DNA of 64,000 nucleotides from Streptomyces rimosus (lineage in GTDB: Bacteria; Actinomycetota; Actinomycetes; Streptomycetales; Streptomycetaceae): assembly GCF_008704655.1 (NCBI RefSeq), contig NZ_CP023688.1, forward strand, positions 2,294,001 through 2,358,000, in the 5' to 3' direction. Every line of letters starts with the position of its first letter. The first letter of the stretch is position 1. Under the pieces are notes generated by a model. The model did not search any database. It saw only the letters and a list, made by a program, of their open reading frames with translations, and was not told the DNA's origin. Both the position numbers and the translations under genes were made by a program. Below are positions 1-8,224 of this stretch, in pieces.

Positions 1-525
1 GTACTCCACCGCCATCATCCCGGCCTTGGCCTGGCCCCACAGGCGCGGCACCACCCACAGGTGGGGGTCGGCCTCCTTGAGGTGGTACAGGGACCGCTGG
101 GCCGCGTACTCGCGCAGGTGCCACAGTTCGCCCTCGTCGCGCAGGAAGTACGACACGCCGGTGCCGTCGGCGGGCTCCACCAGCAGGCCGTCGAGCAGCT
201 CGGTCACCTCGCCCGGCCGTGGGAGGTCCGCGCGCAGCGCGTCGAGGAAGCCCTTCTCCAGCGACGCCCGGAAGCGCAGCAGCTCCGGGTCCCACTCCCA
301 GGTGTCGGGCACGGCGTCGAAGCCGCGGTAGTGCAGTTCGTAGCAGAGGGCCAGGGCGAGGTGGAGGTCGTCGCCGTACGGGTCGGCGGCGGCCACCGTA
401 CGGGCGTCCGGCAGCCGTACGGTGCCGGGCGGCCGCTCCAGCGCGGAGACGACCGCCGCCGACAGGTCTCCGCGTGCCGGGGGGCGTCGCACGTCGCGGT
501 CCTTCCCTTCACCCGACCGGGGCAT
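1..525 (-). CDS. Iron-containing redox enzyme family protein (haem-oxygenase-like fold), 3' truncated by window edge
   Basis: The minus-strand frame is open from an ATG at 525 to the left edge, 175 codons, so the C-terminus is missing. The visible protein is helix-rich and acidic, with segments such as LALCYELHYRGFD, DTWEWDPELLRFR and LWHLREYAAQRSLYHLKEADPH. These are typical of the haem-oxygenase-like, iron-containing redox enzymes common in Streptomyces, where Glu and His residues on the helices bind iron. The E in CYELHYRGF and the HLREY/HLKEADPH segments are candidate ligands. Substrate unknown. The family call is from sequence feel rather than a search, and the missing end prevents checking the full ligand set. 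Confidence 0.6.
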   Translation of the reverse strand, partial: MPRSGEGKDRDVRRPPARGDLSAAVVSALERPPGTVRLPDARTVAAADPYGDDLHLALALCYELHYRGFDAVPDTWEWDPELLRFRASLEKGFLDALRADLPRPGEVTELLDGLLVEPADGTGVSYFLRDEGELWHLREYAAQRSLYHLKEADPHLWVVPRLWGQAKAGMMAVEY

Positions 526-626
526 GGTGTGCCGTGTGGCTCACGGGTGCCCCGGGCGTGCCGGGGAAAACGCGGGCGGCCCGTCCGTACGCACGGCGGG
601 TGCCCTGCCCGTACGCCCTGCCGGGG

Positions 627-1811
627 TCACCCGGCCCGCCGCTCTTCCTCCTCCGGTTCGCCGGTCAGGTCCGAGCGGGCGAAGTTGGTCAGCTCGTACA
701 GCAGCTGCTTCATCTCCACGAGCAGTTCGCCACCGGCAGCGGCGGCCGAGGGGTCGCCCAGCTGCCGGAACTCGTCCGCCAGCTCGTCGTACAGCTCCTG
801 GGACCGGCGGCGGGCCGCGCGGTAGCGCTCTTCCGCTTCCGCCCGCTCGTGGTCGGCCAGCAGGTCCGCCTCGGCCTCGCAGAGCGTCGCCGCCTCGTCC
901 GCGAGATCGGCGTAGCGCCGCAGGAACCCGGCGCCGGGCGTGGTCAGGCGGGCCCGGTCCCCGGAAGTGCCGGACAGGGTGCGGGTGATGGCCGCGAGGT
1001 GGTCGGCGGCGCGTTCCCACACGGCGTCGGCCTTCTCGGGCGGCGGTGGGGGCGGCCCGGTACGGCGCAGCCGGAAGCCGGGGTTGAAGCGGGAGCTCTC
1101 GGCGGTCCACTGCCGGGCGCTGGCCAGCGCTTGCAGCACCTGGCCGAGGCGGCGCGCGCGGTCGTGCCAGCCGGCCGCGTCCCTCGCGCTCCACTCCTCG
1201 TCGCGCAGTCCCCCGGCCATCGTCCGCAGCAGTTCGGCGGACTCCCGGGGCAGCCGCCGGAGCTGGTCGTGCACGTTGCGCAGGTGCACCGGCGGCAGGA
1301 CGAGGGCGTTGACGGCGACGCCGATGACCGCGCCGATCGCGGTCTCGACGAGCCGGTGGCCGACCTCGGTCAGGGAGTAGGCGCCGTAGGTGATGACGAA
1401 CAGGGCGGTGGTCGCCCCGTAGATGCCCTGGGCACCCAGTCTGCGGTGGGTGCCGACCAGCGTCATCACCGGCAGCACCAGAAGCATGGCGCCCAGCGTG
1501 CTGCCGTCGGTCGCGGCCATCGCGGCGGACGCGAGCAGCGCGCCGAGCACGATCACCACGAGCTGCTGGAGTCCGGAGCGCAGCGAGCGGTAGACGGTGG
1601 CGTCGACCAGCGCCAGCGCCGTCCAGGGCGCCATCAGGGCCAGCGGCGCGTTCAGCCACCAGCCCGTCAGCGCCCACGCGATGGTCGCCGCGCCGGCCGC
1701 CTTCAGCGACTGGACGACGGTGTCCCGCTCAGGGCCTGAGTGCCGTACCGCGGTCCGCACCGTACGGCCGACCGCCGTCGCCTCCCACCACAGCCGCCGC
1801 CACGCGGTCAT
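627..1811 (-). CDS. FUSC / aromatic-acid-exporter-like integral membrane protein
   Basis: A 394-residue protein. The N-terminal half has about six hydrophobic segments (for example LMAPWTALALVDATVYRS, LVVIVLGALLASAAMAA, GAMLLVLPVMTLVGT, ETAIGAVIGVAVNALVLPP). The C-terminal half is soluble, helical and charged, ending in a Glu/Arg-rich tail. This layout fits the fusaric-acid-resistance/aromatic-acid-exporter family in the cytoplasmic membrane. The open frame extends up to 2042, but the ATG at 1811 is preceded by AAGG at good spacing and begins MTAWRRLWWEA, so it is taken as the start. Substrate unknown. It is not obviously tied to the neighbouring biosynthetic genes. Confidence 0.7.
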   Translation of the reverse strand: MTAWRRLWWEATAVGRTVRTAVRHSGPERDTVVQSLKAAGAATIAWALTGWWLNAPLALMAPWTALALVDATVYRSLRSGLQQLVVIVLGALLASAAMAATDGSTLGAMLLVLPVMTLVGTHRRLGAQGIYGATTALFVITYGAYSLTEVGHRLVETAIGAVIGVAVNALVLPPVHLRNVHDQLRRLPRESAELLRTMAGGLRDEEWSARDAAGWHDRARRLGQVLQALASARQWTAESSRFNPGFRLRRTGPPPPPPEKADAVWERAADHLAAITRTLSGTSGDRARLTTPGAGFLRRYADLADEAATLCEAEADLLADHERAEAEERYRAARRRSQELYDELADEFRQLGDPSAAAAGGELLVEMKQLLYELTNFARSDLTGEPEEEERRAG

Positions 1812-2103
1812 GGCCCGCACCTTCGCCAACTCCGCCTCCCGGGCCGCTCCCACGCTGGTCAGGGCCGGGCGGTGCCCGGTGGTCCGGCGCGCTGGGTACC
1901 CATGATCGGCGGGAGTAGTCGTACGGCGGGCGCGCGCCGCCCTCGAACACGTTCGCCGCCTTCTCGGCCGCCCGGGTGATCCCCGGCCCCCGTAAGGGTG
2001 GTCACGCGGGCCGGGGCGCTTCGCCGGCGCGTCCGTCCGCATTGACTGGGGGGCACCCCGCGTGCCCTCCCCCGCCCCCGACCTCCGTGGAAGTCACGTT
2101 CTG
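1812..2103. promoter_or_regulatory. Divergent intergenic region
   Basis: This 292 bp stretch separates the leftward FUSC-type gene from the rightward small secreted protein and must carry both promoters. No clear -10/-35 pair or operator palindrome was recognised. GGAAG at 2089-2093 is the probable ribosome-binding site of the rightward gene. Confidence 0.35.
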
Positions 2104-2346
2104 ATGCGTATTCGCTCCGCCGTCATCACCGCGGTCGCCGCTGCCGGTGCCGCCGCCCTGGTCCCGCAGCCCGCCGCCGCCTCCTCGGGATCGAGCCCGG
2201 TGGTCTCCTCCCTCACCGACTCCAAGGCCGTGCGGCTGCTGCGCATCCCGTTGAGCGAGCGCAACGTCGAACTGGCCCTGGACACCGTGGAGACGCTCGC
2301 CCGGCCGCTGAACATGGAGAAGGGCGCCTCGTTCACCGGCCGGTGA
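2104..2346 (+). CDS. Small secreted protein
   Basis: An 80-residue protein starting at ATG 2104 with GGAAG ten bases upstream. The frame is open further left, but the upstream part reads as low-complexity Pro-rich sequence. The N-terminus MRIRSAVITAVAAAGAAALVP, followed by AAAS, is a classical signal peptide. The mature part is about 50 residues (LTDSKAVRLLRIPLSERNVELALDTVETLARPL) without cysteines. Export is predicted; function unknown. A perfect 10-bp stem-loop follows just downstream. Confidence 0.6.
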   Translation: MRIRSAVITAVAAAGAAALVPQPAAASSGSSPVVSSLTDSKAVRLLRIPLSERNVELALDTVETLARPLNMEKGASFTGR

Positions 2347-2361
2347 CGCCCGGCACCCGCA

Positions 2362-2399
2362 GGGCGCACACACGTGCGAGTCACCGCGCGTGTGCGCCC
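2362..2399 (+). terminator. Stem-loop terminator after the small secreted protein
   Basis: GGGCGCACAC (2362-2371) pairs perfectly with GTGTGCGCCC (2390-2399) around an 18-nt loop, 15 bp after the stop codon at 2346. There is no U-tract, as usual in Streptomyces. Confidence 0.6.
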
Positions 2400-2483
2400 C
2401 CGTCTGCGCCTGTCCGCCCCCTCGCCCCGGCGGGACGGTGGTGTCCGAGACCGGTACACCGGCCCGCGGACGAGGAGAGCGAA

Positions 2484-3140
2484 GTGATCCACATCAGTGA
2501 GACGCTCATGCTGCAGACGGTCGAGGAGTTCCTGACGGAGGAGGAGATCTCCCGGCTGGTCAAGATCATGGACAGCGAGGCGGCCTGGTGGCGGCCCCGC
2601 CACCAGGCCGAGGTGCTCCCGGCCCCGGCGACCGCACAAGAGGTGCTGGGCGAGGCCACGCTGCGGGCACTGCCCGCCATCCGGCGCAGCATGCCGTCCA
2701 TCGCCGGGTCCGGGCACTGGGGCTACACCGAACTGGCCGTGGGCCAGGGCGTACCGACCCATCTCGACGGGATCAGCAGCCCGCGGACCCCGCCCCGGCG
2801 CATCGGCCGGATCGGCGTGACGATCGCGGACGCGGCCGAAGGCGGCCGCTTCTACATCGAGACCACGTCGGACAGCGCGCCCTGGACCGACACACTGCTG
2901 GGCGCGGCCGACGGGTACGAGCCGGGCACCCCGATGAGCCGCAGCCTGCCGCACGGCCCCGCGGCCCACGAGCAGACGCCGCAATGGCTGAGCGCGCCGC
3001 GCAAGAGCCGGTGGCTGACCGACGCCGGTCCGGGAGTGGCCGTCGCGTACGGCGCCCAGGTCATCCACGGGGTGACGCCGGTGCTCCGCGGCCGGGTGCG
3101 CAAGTTCGTCGCCGACCTCGTGGACACGGCGGCGGCCTGA
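2484..3140 (+). CDS. 2-oxoglutarate/Fe(II)-dependent oxygenase-like protein
   Basis: A 218-residue protein. GTG 2484 is chosen because GAGGAG lies at 2472-2477; the open frame upstream is non-coding in character. It shows the double-stranded beta-helix iron site of the 2OG oxygenase superfamily: an HxD motif in VPTHLDGISS and a distal His/Arg pair in QVIHGVTPVLRGRVRKFVAD. The reaction would couple 2OG decarboxylation to hydroxylation of an unknown substrate in the cytoplasm. It converges on the atropopeptide P450 and is separated from it only by a bidirectional terminator. It could act on the same peptide or be unrelated; the sequence does not decide. Confidence 0.7.
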   Translation: MIHISETLMLQTVEEFLTEEEISRLVKIMDSEAAWWRPRHQAEVLPAPATAQEVLGEATLRALPAIRRSMPSIAGSGHWGYTELAVGQGVPTHLDGISSPRTPPRRIGRIGVTIADAAEGGRFYIETTSDSAPWTDTLLGAADGYEPGTPMSRSLPHGPAAHEQTPQWLSAPRKSRWLTDAGPGVAVAYGAQVIHGVTPVLRGRVRKFVADLVDTAAA

Positions 3141-3158
3141 CGGCGCACGGCCGGGTGC

Positions 3159-3181
3159 GTGCGGGCTCGCGGAGCCCGCAC
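3159..3181. terminator. Bidirectional terminator hairpin
   Basis: GTGCGGGCTC (3159-3168) and GAGCCCGCAC (3172-3181) form a perfect 10-bp stem with a 3-nt loop. It lies between the convergent oxygenase (ends 3140) and P450 (ends 3214) genes. Confidence 0.75.
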
Positions 3182-3213
3182 GGGGCCGCTCCCCTGTCGG
3201 GCTGTCCGGCGGC

Positions 3214-4269
3214 TCAGCGCCGTACGACCGACACCCGCGACACCCCGAGCAGCCCGGCCAGCGGCACCTCGGCGGACTTCTGCTCCGGGCTCACCGCCAG
3301 GCCCTGTTCCCGCACCAGGTCCAGCAGCCGTTCGGCCAGCGGCATGACCATGTGCCGCCCCCAGCACCGCTCGTTCGCGTGCCCGAAGGGCAGGTAGCCG
3401 GGCTGGTCGTCGGCGTCGAGGGCCGCCCAGCGCTCGGGCCGGAACGCGTCCGGCGCGTCCCACAGCCGCGGATCGCGGTGGCTGAGCAGCGGCAGCAGCA
3501 GGACGTCGTCGCCCGCGCCGATCCGGTCGTCGAGGGCCGCGAACTCCGGTGACGCCACGCGCAGGAGGTTCCACGAAGGCGGCAGCAGCCGCATCGACTC
3601 GTACAGGATGTGACGGTTCGGTATGTGGTCCTCGAAGGGCGACCCGAGCCAGAGGGCGTTGGCGACCAGCGTGGACACGGTGAAGCACACCGGTGCCGCC
3701 GCCCGCCGGTACAGGCCCATCGCGTACCGCCGGTCCCCGTAACCGGCCGCGGCGGCGGCGAGACCCGCCAGCCGGGACACCGGCGCACCGGCCCCCGGGC
3801 AGCCCGGCAGCGCCGCGCCCGCCGCGATCACGGTCCACGTCAGTTTGGGCGTCCATTCCAGCTTGCGGTCCACGAGTACGCGCAGCCGCATCGGATCGGA
3901 CCCGAAAACCAGGTCCCGCAGATAAAGGTGTGCCACCCGCGGCCATTCCCCCGACAGATCGGCCGCCGGGCCGCCTTTCCCGTCGGGCTTTTCCAGTGCC
4001 GCGCGCACGTCCAGGGAAACGGCCCGCATGACCGCGGAGGATTCGGGGCGGCTGATGGGCCGGCCCTGTAGGGGTTTGAAAGTGGGCCGTTCGGCCGCGT
4101 TGGCCGGTCTGCTGCGCAGCACGGCGTCGATCAGCCCGGGTCCGGCGACGCCGACCGTGTCGGCCTCCAGCCGGAAGACGTCCGCGCCGCGGTGCTCACT
4201 GAGGAGCCGGCCGAGCCGCGGCGTGAAGACCGTGACCCGGTCGCTCCGTTCCGTACCGTACGTACGCAT
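3214..4269 (-). CDS. Cytochrome P450, atropopeptide (tryptorubin-type) cross-linking enzyme
   Basis: A 351-residue P450 starting at ATG 4269, with GGAGG six bases upstream. The heme-binding loop is FGHANERCWG (Cys at about residue 302) and the K-helix ExxR is in YESMRLLPP (about residue 222). It is shorter than the usual ~400 residues and no clear I-helix AGxxT motif is visible. It lies 49 bp downstream of, and on the same strand as, a precursor peptide ending AWYIWY. In tryptorubin biosynthesis a single P450 installs all the aryl C-C and C-N bonds between the Trp and Tyr side chains of that core, so the same role is inferred here. The operon ends at a bidirectional terminator. Confidence 0.88.
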   Translation of the reverse strand: MRTYGTERSDRVTVFTPRLGRLLSEHRGADVFRLEADTVGVAGPGLIDAVLRSRPANAAERPTFKPLQGRPISRPESSAVMRAVSLDVRAALEKPDGKGGPAADLSGEWPRVAHLYLRDLVFGSDPMRLRVLVDRKLEWTPKLTWTVIAAGAALPGCPGAGAPVSRLAGLAAAAAGYGDRRYAMGLYRRAAAPVCFTVSTLVANALWLGSPFEDHIPNRHILYESMRLLPPSWNLLRVASPEFAALDDRIGAGDDVLLLPLLSHRDPRLWDAPDAFRPERWAALDADDQPGYLPFGHANERCWGRHMVMPLAERLLDLVREQGLAVSPEQKSAEVPLAGLLGVSRVSVVRR

Positions 4270-4318
4270 CGGCGGCCTCCGAGAGCCTGGATGAGGGAAC
4301 TACCGGGTCACGTGCCGA

Positions 4319-4399
4319 TCAGTACCAGATGTACCAGGCGTAGGCCTTCAGGCTCTTCTCCGCCTTCATCTTCTTCTTGAGGGAGTTGATGAGCTTCAT
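4319..4399 (-). CDS. Atropopeptide precursor peptide, core AWYIWY (tryptorubin type)
   Basis: A 26-codon gene, ATG at 4399 and TGA at 4319-4321, with a strong GGAGG (4407-4411 on the plus map) seven bases upstream. The leader is short and highly basic, starting MKLINSLKKKMK and continuing to a Lys-Ala-Tyr just before the core. The last six residues are AWYIWY, identical to the hexapeptide backbone of tryptorubin A. No separate protease gene is visible nearby, so leader removal probably uses general proteases. The P450 gene follows 49 bp downstream, giving the minimal precursor plus P450 layout known for atropopeptides. Every codon was read directly, so the call rests on the exact core match and the adjacent P450. 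Confidence 0.95.
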   Translation of the reverse strand: MKLINSLKKKMKAEKSLKAYAWYIWY

Positions 4400-4793
4400 G
4401 ACAGCACCTCCGGGACAGGCGAACCGACTGAACCGAACACCGACTCCGGCGGACCGGGACACGGAAAAACACTGCTCCGCCACTGAATCCGGCTTTCCGC
4501 TTTTCGTCAGGGCAAAGTGAAGCCCAGCGGCGAAAGGTACGTCAATGTGGTCAAGGTCACCGTAAATTCAGGGTATTGGGGGTTTCGCCGCCGAACGGGG
4601 GCGAAGGGCCGGGGTGTACGGAACGCGCGCCCCCGCGTGGGAAATCGCCGCCGCGACCGCCCTCGGAGGCGGATAACGCCACTTGCCCGGCGGTGACTGC
4701 GACCCGCGGGTGCCGCCTTCCACGCTGGTCCGCGACCGGCCCCGGGCCCTCCGCCCGGGGCCGAGGCGTCGACGACGGTGGAGGGGATTTCCG
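4400..4793. promoter_or_regulatory. Divergent control region between the atropopeptide operon and the MFS gene
   Basis: This 394 bp stretch has no gene. On the minus strand two TTGAC motifs lie nine bases apart (4541-4545 and 4550-4554). TTGACG, then TTCACT (4516-4521) at 18-bp spacing, is a weak candidate -35/-10 for the precursor operon. GAGGGG at 4781-4786 is the ribosome-binding site for the rightward MFS gene. Confidence 0.35.
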
Positions 4794-6237
4794 ATGACCG
4801 CTGAGCGTGTGCTCGCGCCGCCCGGGGCGGCGTACCGATGGCGGTGGTGGGCGCTCGCCGCCCTGCTGCTCGCCGAGGCGATGAACCTGCTGGACGCGAC
4901 CATCGTGCAGGTCGCGGCGCCGGCCGTACACGCCGATCTGGGCCGGCCCGGTGTCCGACGTCCAGTGGTTCACGACGGCCTACACCCTGCCGTTCGCGGT
5001 GCTGCTGATCACCGGTGGGCGCCTGGGCGACATCGCCGGGCGGCGTCGGGTGTTCGTCGGCGGCGTCACCGGCTTCCTGTTTGCGTCCGTCGCCTGCGCC
5101 CTGGCGCCCGGCACCAGCGCGCTGATCGCCTTCCGTGTGGCGCAGGGGGCCGCGGCGGCCCTGGTCATTCCGCAGACCATCGGCCTGATCAAAGCGATGT
5201 TCGCCGGTGCGGAACTGGCCCGCGCCCTGGGCGCCATCGGCCCGGTGATGGGGCTCGCCGCCGTCTGCGGGCCGGTGCTCGGCGGCTTCCTCACCCACGC
5301 CGACCTGTTCGGCTCGTCCTGGCGGGCGGCGTTCCTGGTGAACGTCCCCCTGTCGCTGCTCGTCCTCGCCCTGGCACCCAAGCTGGTGGACCACCGCGCC
5401 CCGCGGCGCCCCACCCTCGATCTGACGGGCACCCTGCCGGCCATGGCGGGCGTCGGGCTCATCGTCCATCCGCTGATCGGGGCCGACCTCGCCGCACTGT
5501 CCGGGTGGAACTGGGCCTCCATCGGGGCCGGGCTGATGCTGATGGCCGTCTTCGTACGTCACCAGCGCGGCGCCGTCGCCGCCGGGCGCAGCCCGCTGGT
5601 GGAGCCGAGCCTATTTGCACACCGCGGTTTCCCGGCCGCGCTGGTGGCCTCGGCCTCGTTCTTCGCGGTGACCAACGGCCTGATGATGGTGATCGTGCTC
5701 CAGCTCCAACTGGGCTTGCACGTGGGCGTATTGGCGGCAGGGCTCACACTGGCACCGTGGTCGGCCGGTCTGGCCTTGGCGTCCTGGGCGGCCGGTGCCC
5801 GCCTCGTCCCGCGCTTCGGGCACCGGACGATGCCGCTCGGGCTCGCCGTGCTCCTGGCCGGCGCGCTGGCCGCCATCGCCGTGTACCGCACCGCGGACCC
5901 GACGGCCTACCCCGCACCACTGCTTCCTGCACTCGCGGTCGTCGGCCTGGGAGTCGGCCTCTTCACCCCGGCGTTCTTCACCGTCGCGCTACGGCCGTTG
6001 CGGCCGCAGGAAATCGGCTCGGCCGCCGGGCTGCTGAACGCGGTCCAGCAGCTGGGCGCGACCCTAGGCGTGGCGGTTCTCGGCAGTGTCTACCTCCACG
6101 CCGCCGGGCCCGGCGGCGCCGCGGCCTCGCTGCACGCCGTGCAGCTCGCGTTCTGGGCCGCCGTGGCGCTGACGGTGGTCAGCCTGGTGGCGGCCGGGAT
6201 GATGACCGGCGGGCCGGAGGCGGGAACGGTTCGCTGA
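4794..6237 (+). pseudogene. MFS drug exporter (DHA2/EmrB-like) with a one-base frameshift
   Basis: Translation from ATG 4794 gives the first exporter helix (WALAALLLAEAMNLLDATIVQVAAPAVHADLG) and then loses homology. The family sequence resumes one frame over as VSDVQWFTTAYTLPFAVLLITGGRLGDIAGRRR and runs to the stop at 6237. The junction is CTGGGCCGGCCCGGTGTCC near 4938-4956. Removing one C from GGCCGG restores a continuous DLGGPVSDVQW and a normal length of about 480 residues with 12-14 membrane segments. Either the gene is newly inactive or the base call is wrong. Being divergent from the precursor/P450 operon, it may have exported the atropopeptide. A GTG at about 4951 could restart translation but would lack the first helix. 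Confidence 0.8.
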
Positions 6238-6445
6238 TCCGGCCCGTACTGCACTCCCCCGACCCGACCGGTACGCGTGAACCTTTCGCCGCACGCGGCT
6301 GATCGGCGTACGGAACGGCGTTTCCCGGGACGTATCGGCTCGTTGGGCGTGGACGAGCCTTGTCCTGCACACCGGCCTCCGCCGGGCCGCGGGAAGGCTC
6401 TCGCGTCCGGGGCGCTGGGCTCCGGCGCCAGAGAGAGGACGACCT

Positions 6446-6682
6446 GTGCGAAAGATGAGCTACGCCCTGGCCGCGGCCGTCGCGCTGAGCGGCGTGCTGT
6501 TCACGGGAGCGGCCGCCGAGGCCGCCGCCACCGCCCGCCCGCAGGCGCAGGCGAGCGGTCCGCCGTTCCCGTACGCCGACTGCGTCAAGGAAGTGAAGAG
6601 GCAGTACAAGGGCAAGAAGGACCCGAAGGCGACCTGCGACGCGCTGGTGCGCAAGGGCTACATCAAGAAGCCGGGAACCTGA
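6446..6682 (+). CDS. Small secreted basic protein with two cysteines
   Basis: A 78-residue protein. GTG 6446 is preferred because GAGAGGA ends about six bases upstream; ATG 6455 is an alternative. The N-terminus MRKMSYALAAAVALSGVLFTGAAAEAAA is a signal peptide. The mature ~50 residues are Lys-rich and contain two cysteines (YADCVKEV and KATCDALV) that could form one disulphide. Function unknown. Confidence 0.6.
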   Translation: MRKMSYALAAAVALSGVLFTGAAAEAAATARPQAQASGPPFPYADCVKEVKRQYKGKKDPKATCDALVRKGYIKKPGT

Positions 6683-6703
6683 TCCGGCCGCTCCTTCCGA
6701 CAC

Positions 6704-6746
6704 CGGGCCCCGCGCCCCGGGCTCCGCGCCCGGGCCGCGGGGCCCG
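6704..6746. terminator. Terminator hairpin
   Basis: CGGGCCCCGCG (6704-6714) pairs perfectly with CGCGGGGCCCG (6736-6746), and the loop contains a further CCCGGG/CCCGGG stem. It follows the small secreted protein gene by 22 bp. Confidence 0.7.
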
Positions 6747-7117
6747 ACCGGAGTCCGGTACGGGACCGGTCCGGGCGCCCGCGCGCACGTCTGTCAGACG
6801 GTGGCGCGCGCACTCTCACGGTGAACGCCGCGCACGCCCCTTGTGCGCCGGTGGCGGCCGGGGCAAGCTTCGTTGATGGTGAAAGCAACCCGGTTCTGAG
6901 AAACGGCCGCAGCTCGCGAGGATAAGGGACAGTATTTGGGCGGCCTGTTGCATGACGCTTACGGGGGCCGGGAGCGCGGGAACGACTCCTCCTTTCGTCG
7001 ATTCCCTTGTGGACGCATGGTCAGAAGCGTCCTGCCCTATTGGTACTGGCCGACCGGCCGGCGAGGAACGCGCGCAGTACGGCGAAACCACGTACCCGGG
7101 ACAGGGAAAGGGGTTCC
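6747..7117. promoter_or_regulatory. Gene-free leader of the prenyltransferase operon
   Basis: About 370 bp with no convincing gene. It presumably carries the promoter of the prenyltransferase/aminotransferase pair. A Shine-Dalgarno-like GGGAAAGGGG lies just before the ATG at 7118. No operator could be identified by eye. Confidence 0.35.
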
Positions 7118-8224
7118 ATGTCGTCTCCAGGCACGGTTCCACCAGTATGCGGCGGCGTGACGTTCATGGACTACGGAGTTTCCACCCTCAGGCGGCTGCT
7201 CGGCAGCTCGGGCCTGAACGTCGAGCAGGGCGCGAGGGTTTTGCGCAGGATGCTCTCACCGTGGGGAGAGCGGCGGATAGGGACACGGCCCAACTGGCGT
7301 TCCGATGTCTGCGCCGACGGTTCGCCGATCGAGTTCTCCGCCGCCTTTTCGCGCGAGCGCACCCAGATACGGGTGCTCGTGGAGGCCGTACCGGACCGGC
7401 TGAGCACATCGGCCGCACAGAAATCGGCACTCGGCCTCACCCGCGGGCTGACCGAGGAATTCGGCGCCGTCGACGACCGTCTCGCGGCGGTCCACGACCT
7501 GTTCCTGCCGGACGGCGGCCCGGCCGGATTCGCGATGATGCACGCCGTCGTCTTCTCGCCGGACGGCGACCCCGAGTTCAAGGTCTATCTGAACCCGGAC
7601 GCCGACCGGCGCATGACCGCCGTCGAACGGACCCGCGAGGCACTGGACCGCCTGGGATTCGGCAAGGCGTGGAACGCGATCAGCGAATACGCCCGCCGGG
7701 GATTCGACCTCGACAGGATCGTCTACCTGGGCCTCGATCTGGTGGACGGCCCCCAGTCGCGCGTGAAGGTGTACTTCCGCCATTACGACATTCCCCCGGC
7801 CGAACTGGACGCCCGCATGCGGATATCGCTCCAGCACGAGCCCGGTTTCCTGGAGGACTTCTGCCAGGCGCTGACCGGAAACGGCGGCGAGGCGCGGCCC
7901 CAGCCGCTCGTCAGCAACCTGACCTTCACGGCGGTCGGCGAGCACACACCGGTGTCCGCCACGCTGTACGTCCCGCTGTGGGTGCACGCGGAGAGCGACC
8001 GGACCATACGGGACCGCATCAGCTCCGTCATGGCCCGTATGGGCCTGCCCGCCGGCCGTTACCGGGCGCTGCTGAGCCAGGTGGCGCGGCGCCCGCTGGC
8101 AGGTGGCCGCGGCATCCACACGTACGCGTCGGCGCGGATGCAGCACGGCCGCCCTCGTATGACCACGTACTGGTCCCCGGAACTCTACGACCGGTATCCG
8201 CCCGCCCGTTACCAGCGGGGGTGA
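7118..8224 (+). CDS. Aromatic prenyltransferase, tryptophan dimethylallyltransferase (DMATS/ABBA) family
   Basis: A 368-residue protein. ATG 7118 follows GGGAAAGGGG; the longer upstream frame lacks coding character. Segments such as EFKVYLNP, RVKVYFRHYDIPP, ATLYVPLWVHAE and GIHTYASARMQHGRPRMTTYWSPELY show the alternating Lys-x-Tyr strand motifs of the alpha-beta-beta-alpha barrel DMATS family. In that family Lys, Arg and Tyr bind the diphosphate of dimethylallyl-PP. It would attach a prenyl group to an indole or other aromatic ring in the cytoplasm. It is coupled to the next gene by an overlap. Substrate unknown; free tryptophan or an indole derivative is most likely. Confidence 0.82.
   Translation: MSSPGTVPPVCGGVTFMDYGVSTLRRLLGSSGLNVEQGARVLRRMLSPWGERRIGTRPNWRSDVCADGSPIEFSAAFSRERTQIRVLVEAVPDRLSTSAAQKSALGLTRGLTEEFGAVDDRLAAVHDLFLPDGGPAGFAMMHAVVFSPDGDPEFKVYLNPDADRRMTAVERTREALDRLGFGKAWNAISEYARRGFDLDRIVYLGLDLVDGPQSRVKVYFRHYDIPPAELDARMRISLQHEPGFLEDFCQALTGNGGEARPQPLVSNLTFTAVGEHTPVSATLYVPLWVHAESDRTIRDRISSVMARMGLPAGRYRALLSQVARRPLAGGRGIHTYASARMQHGRPRMTTYWSPELYDRYPPARYQRG

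Noticed and set aside
219..1739. A 506-codon plus-strand frame over the FUSC-type gene
   Set aside because: Low-complexity Arg/Gly/Gln translation. The minus strand has clear membrane helices and codon usage typical of real genes.
4951..6237. Treating the downstream MFS frame as a separate complete gene
   Set aside because: It lacks the first transmembrane helix, which is present in the adjacent frame with its own ribosome-binding site. A one-base shift explains both halves better.
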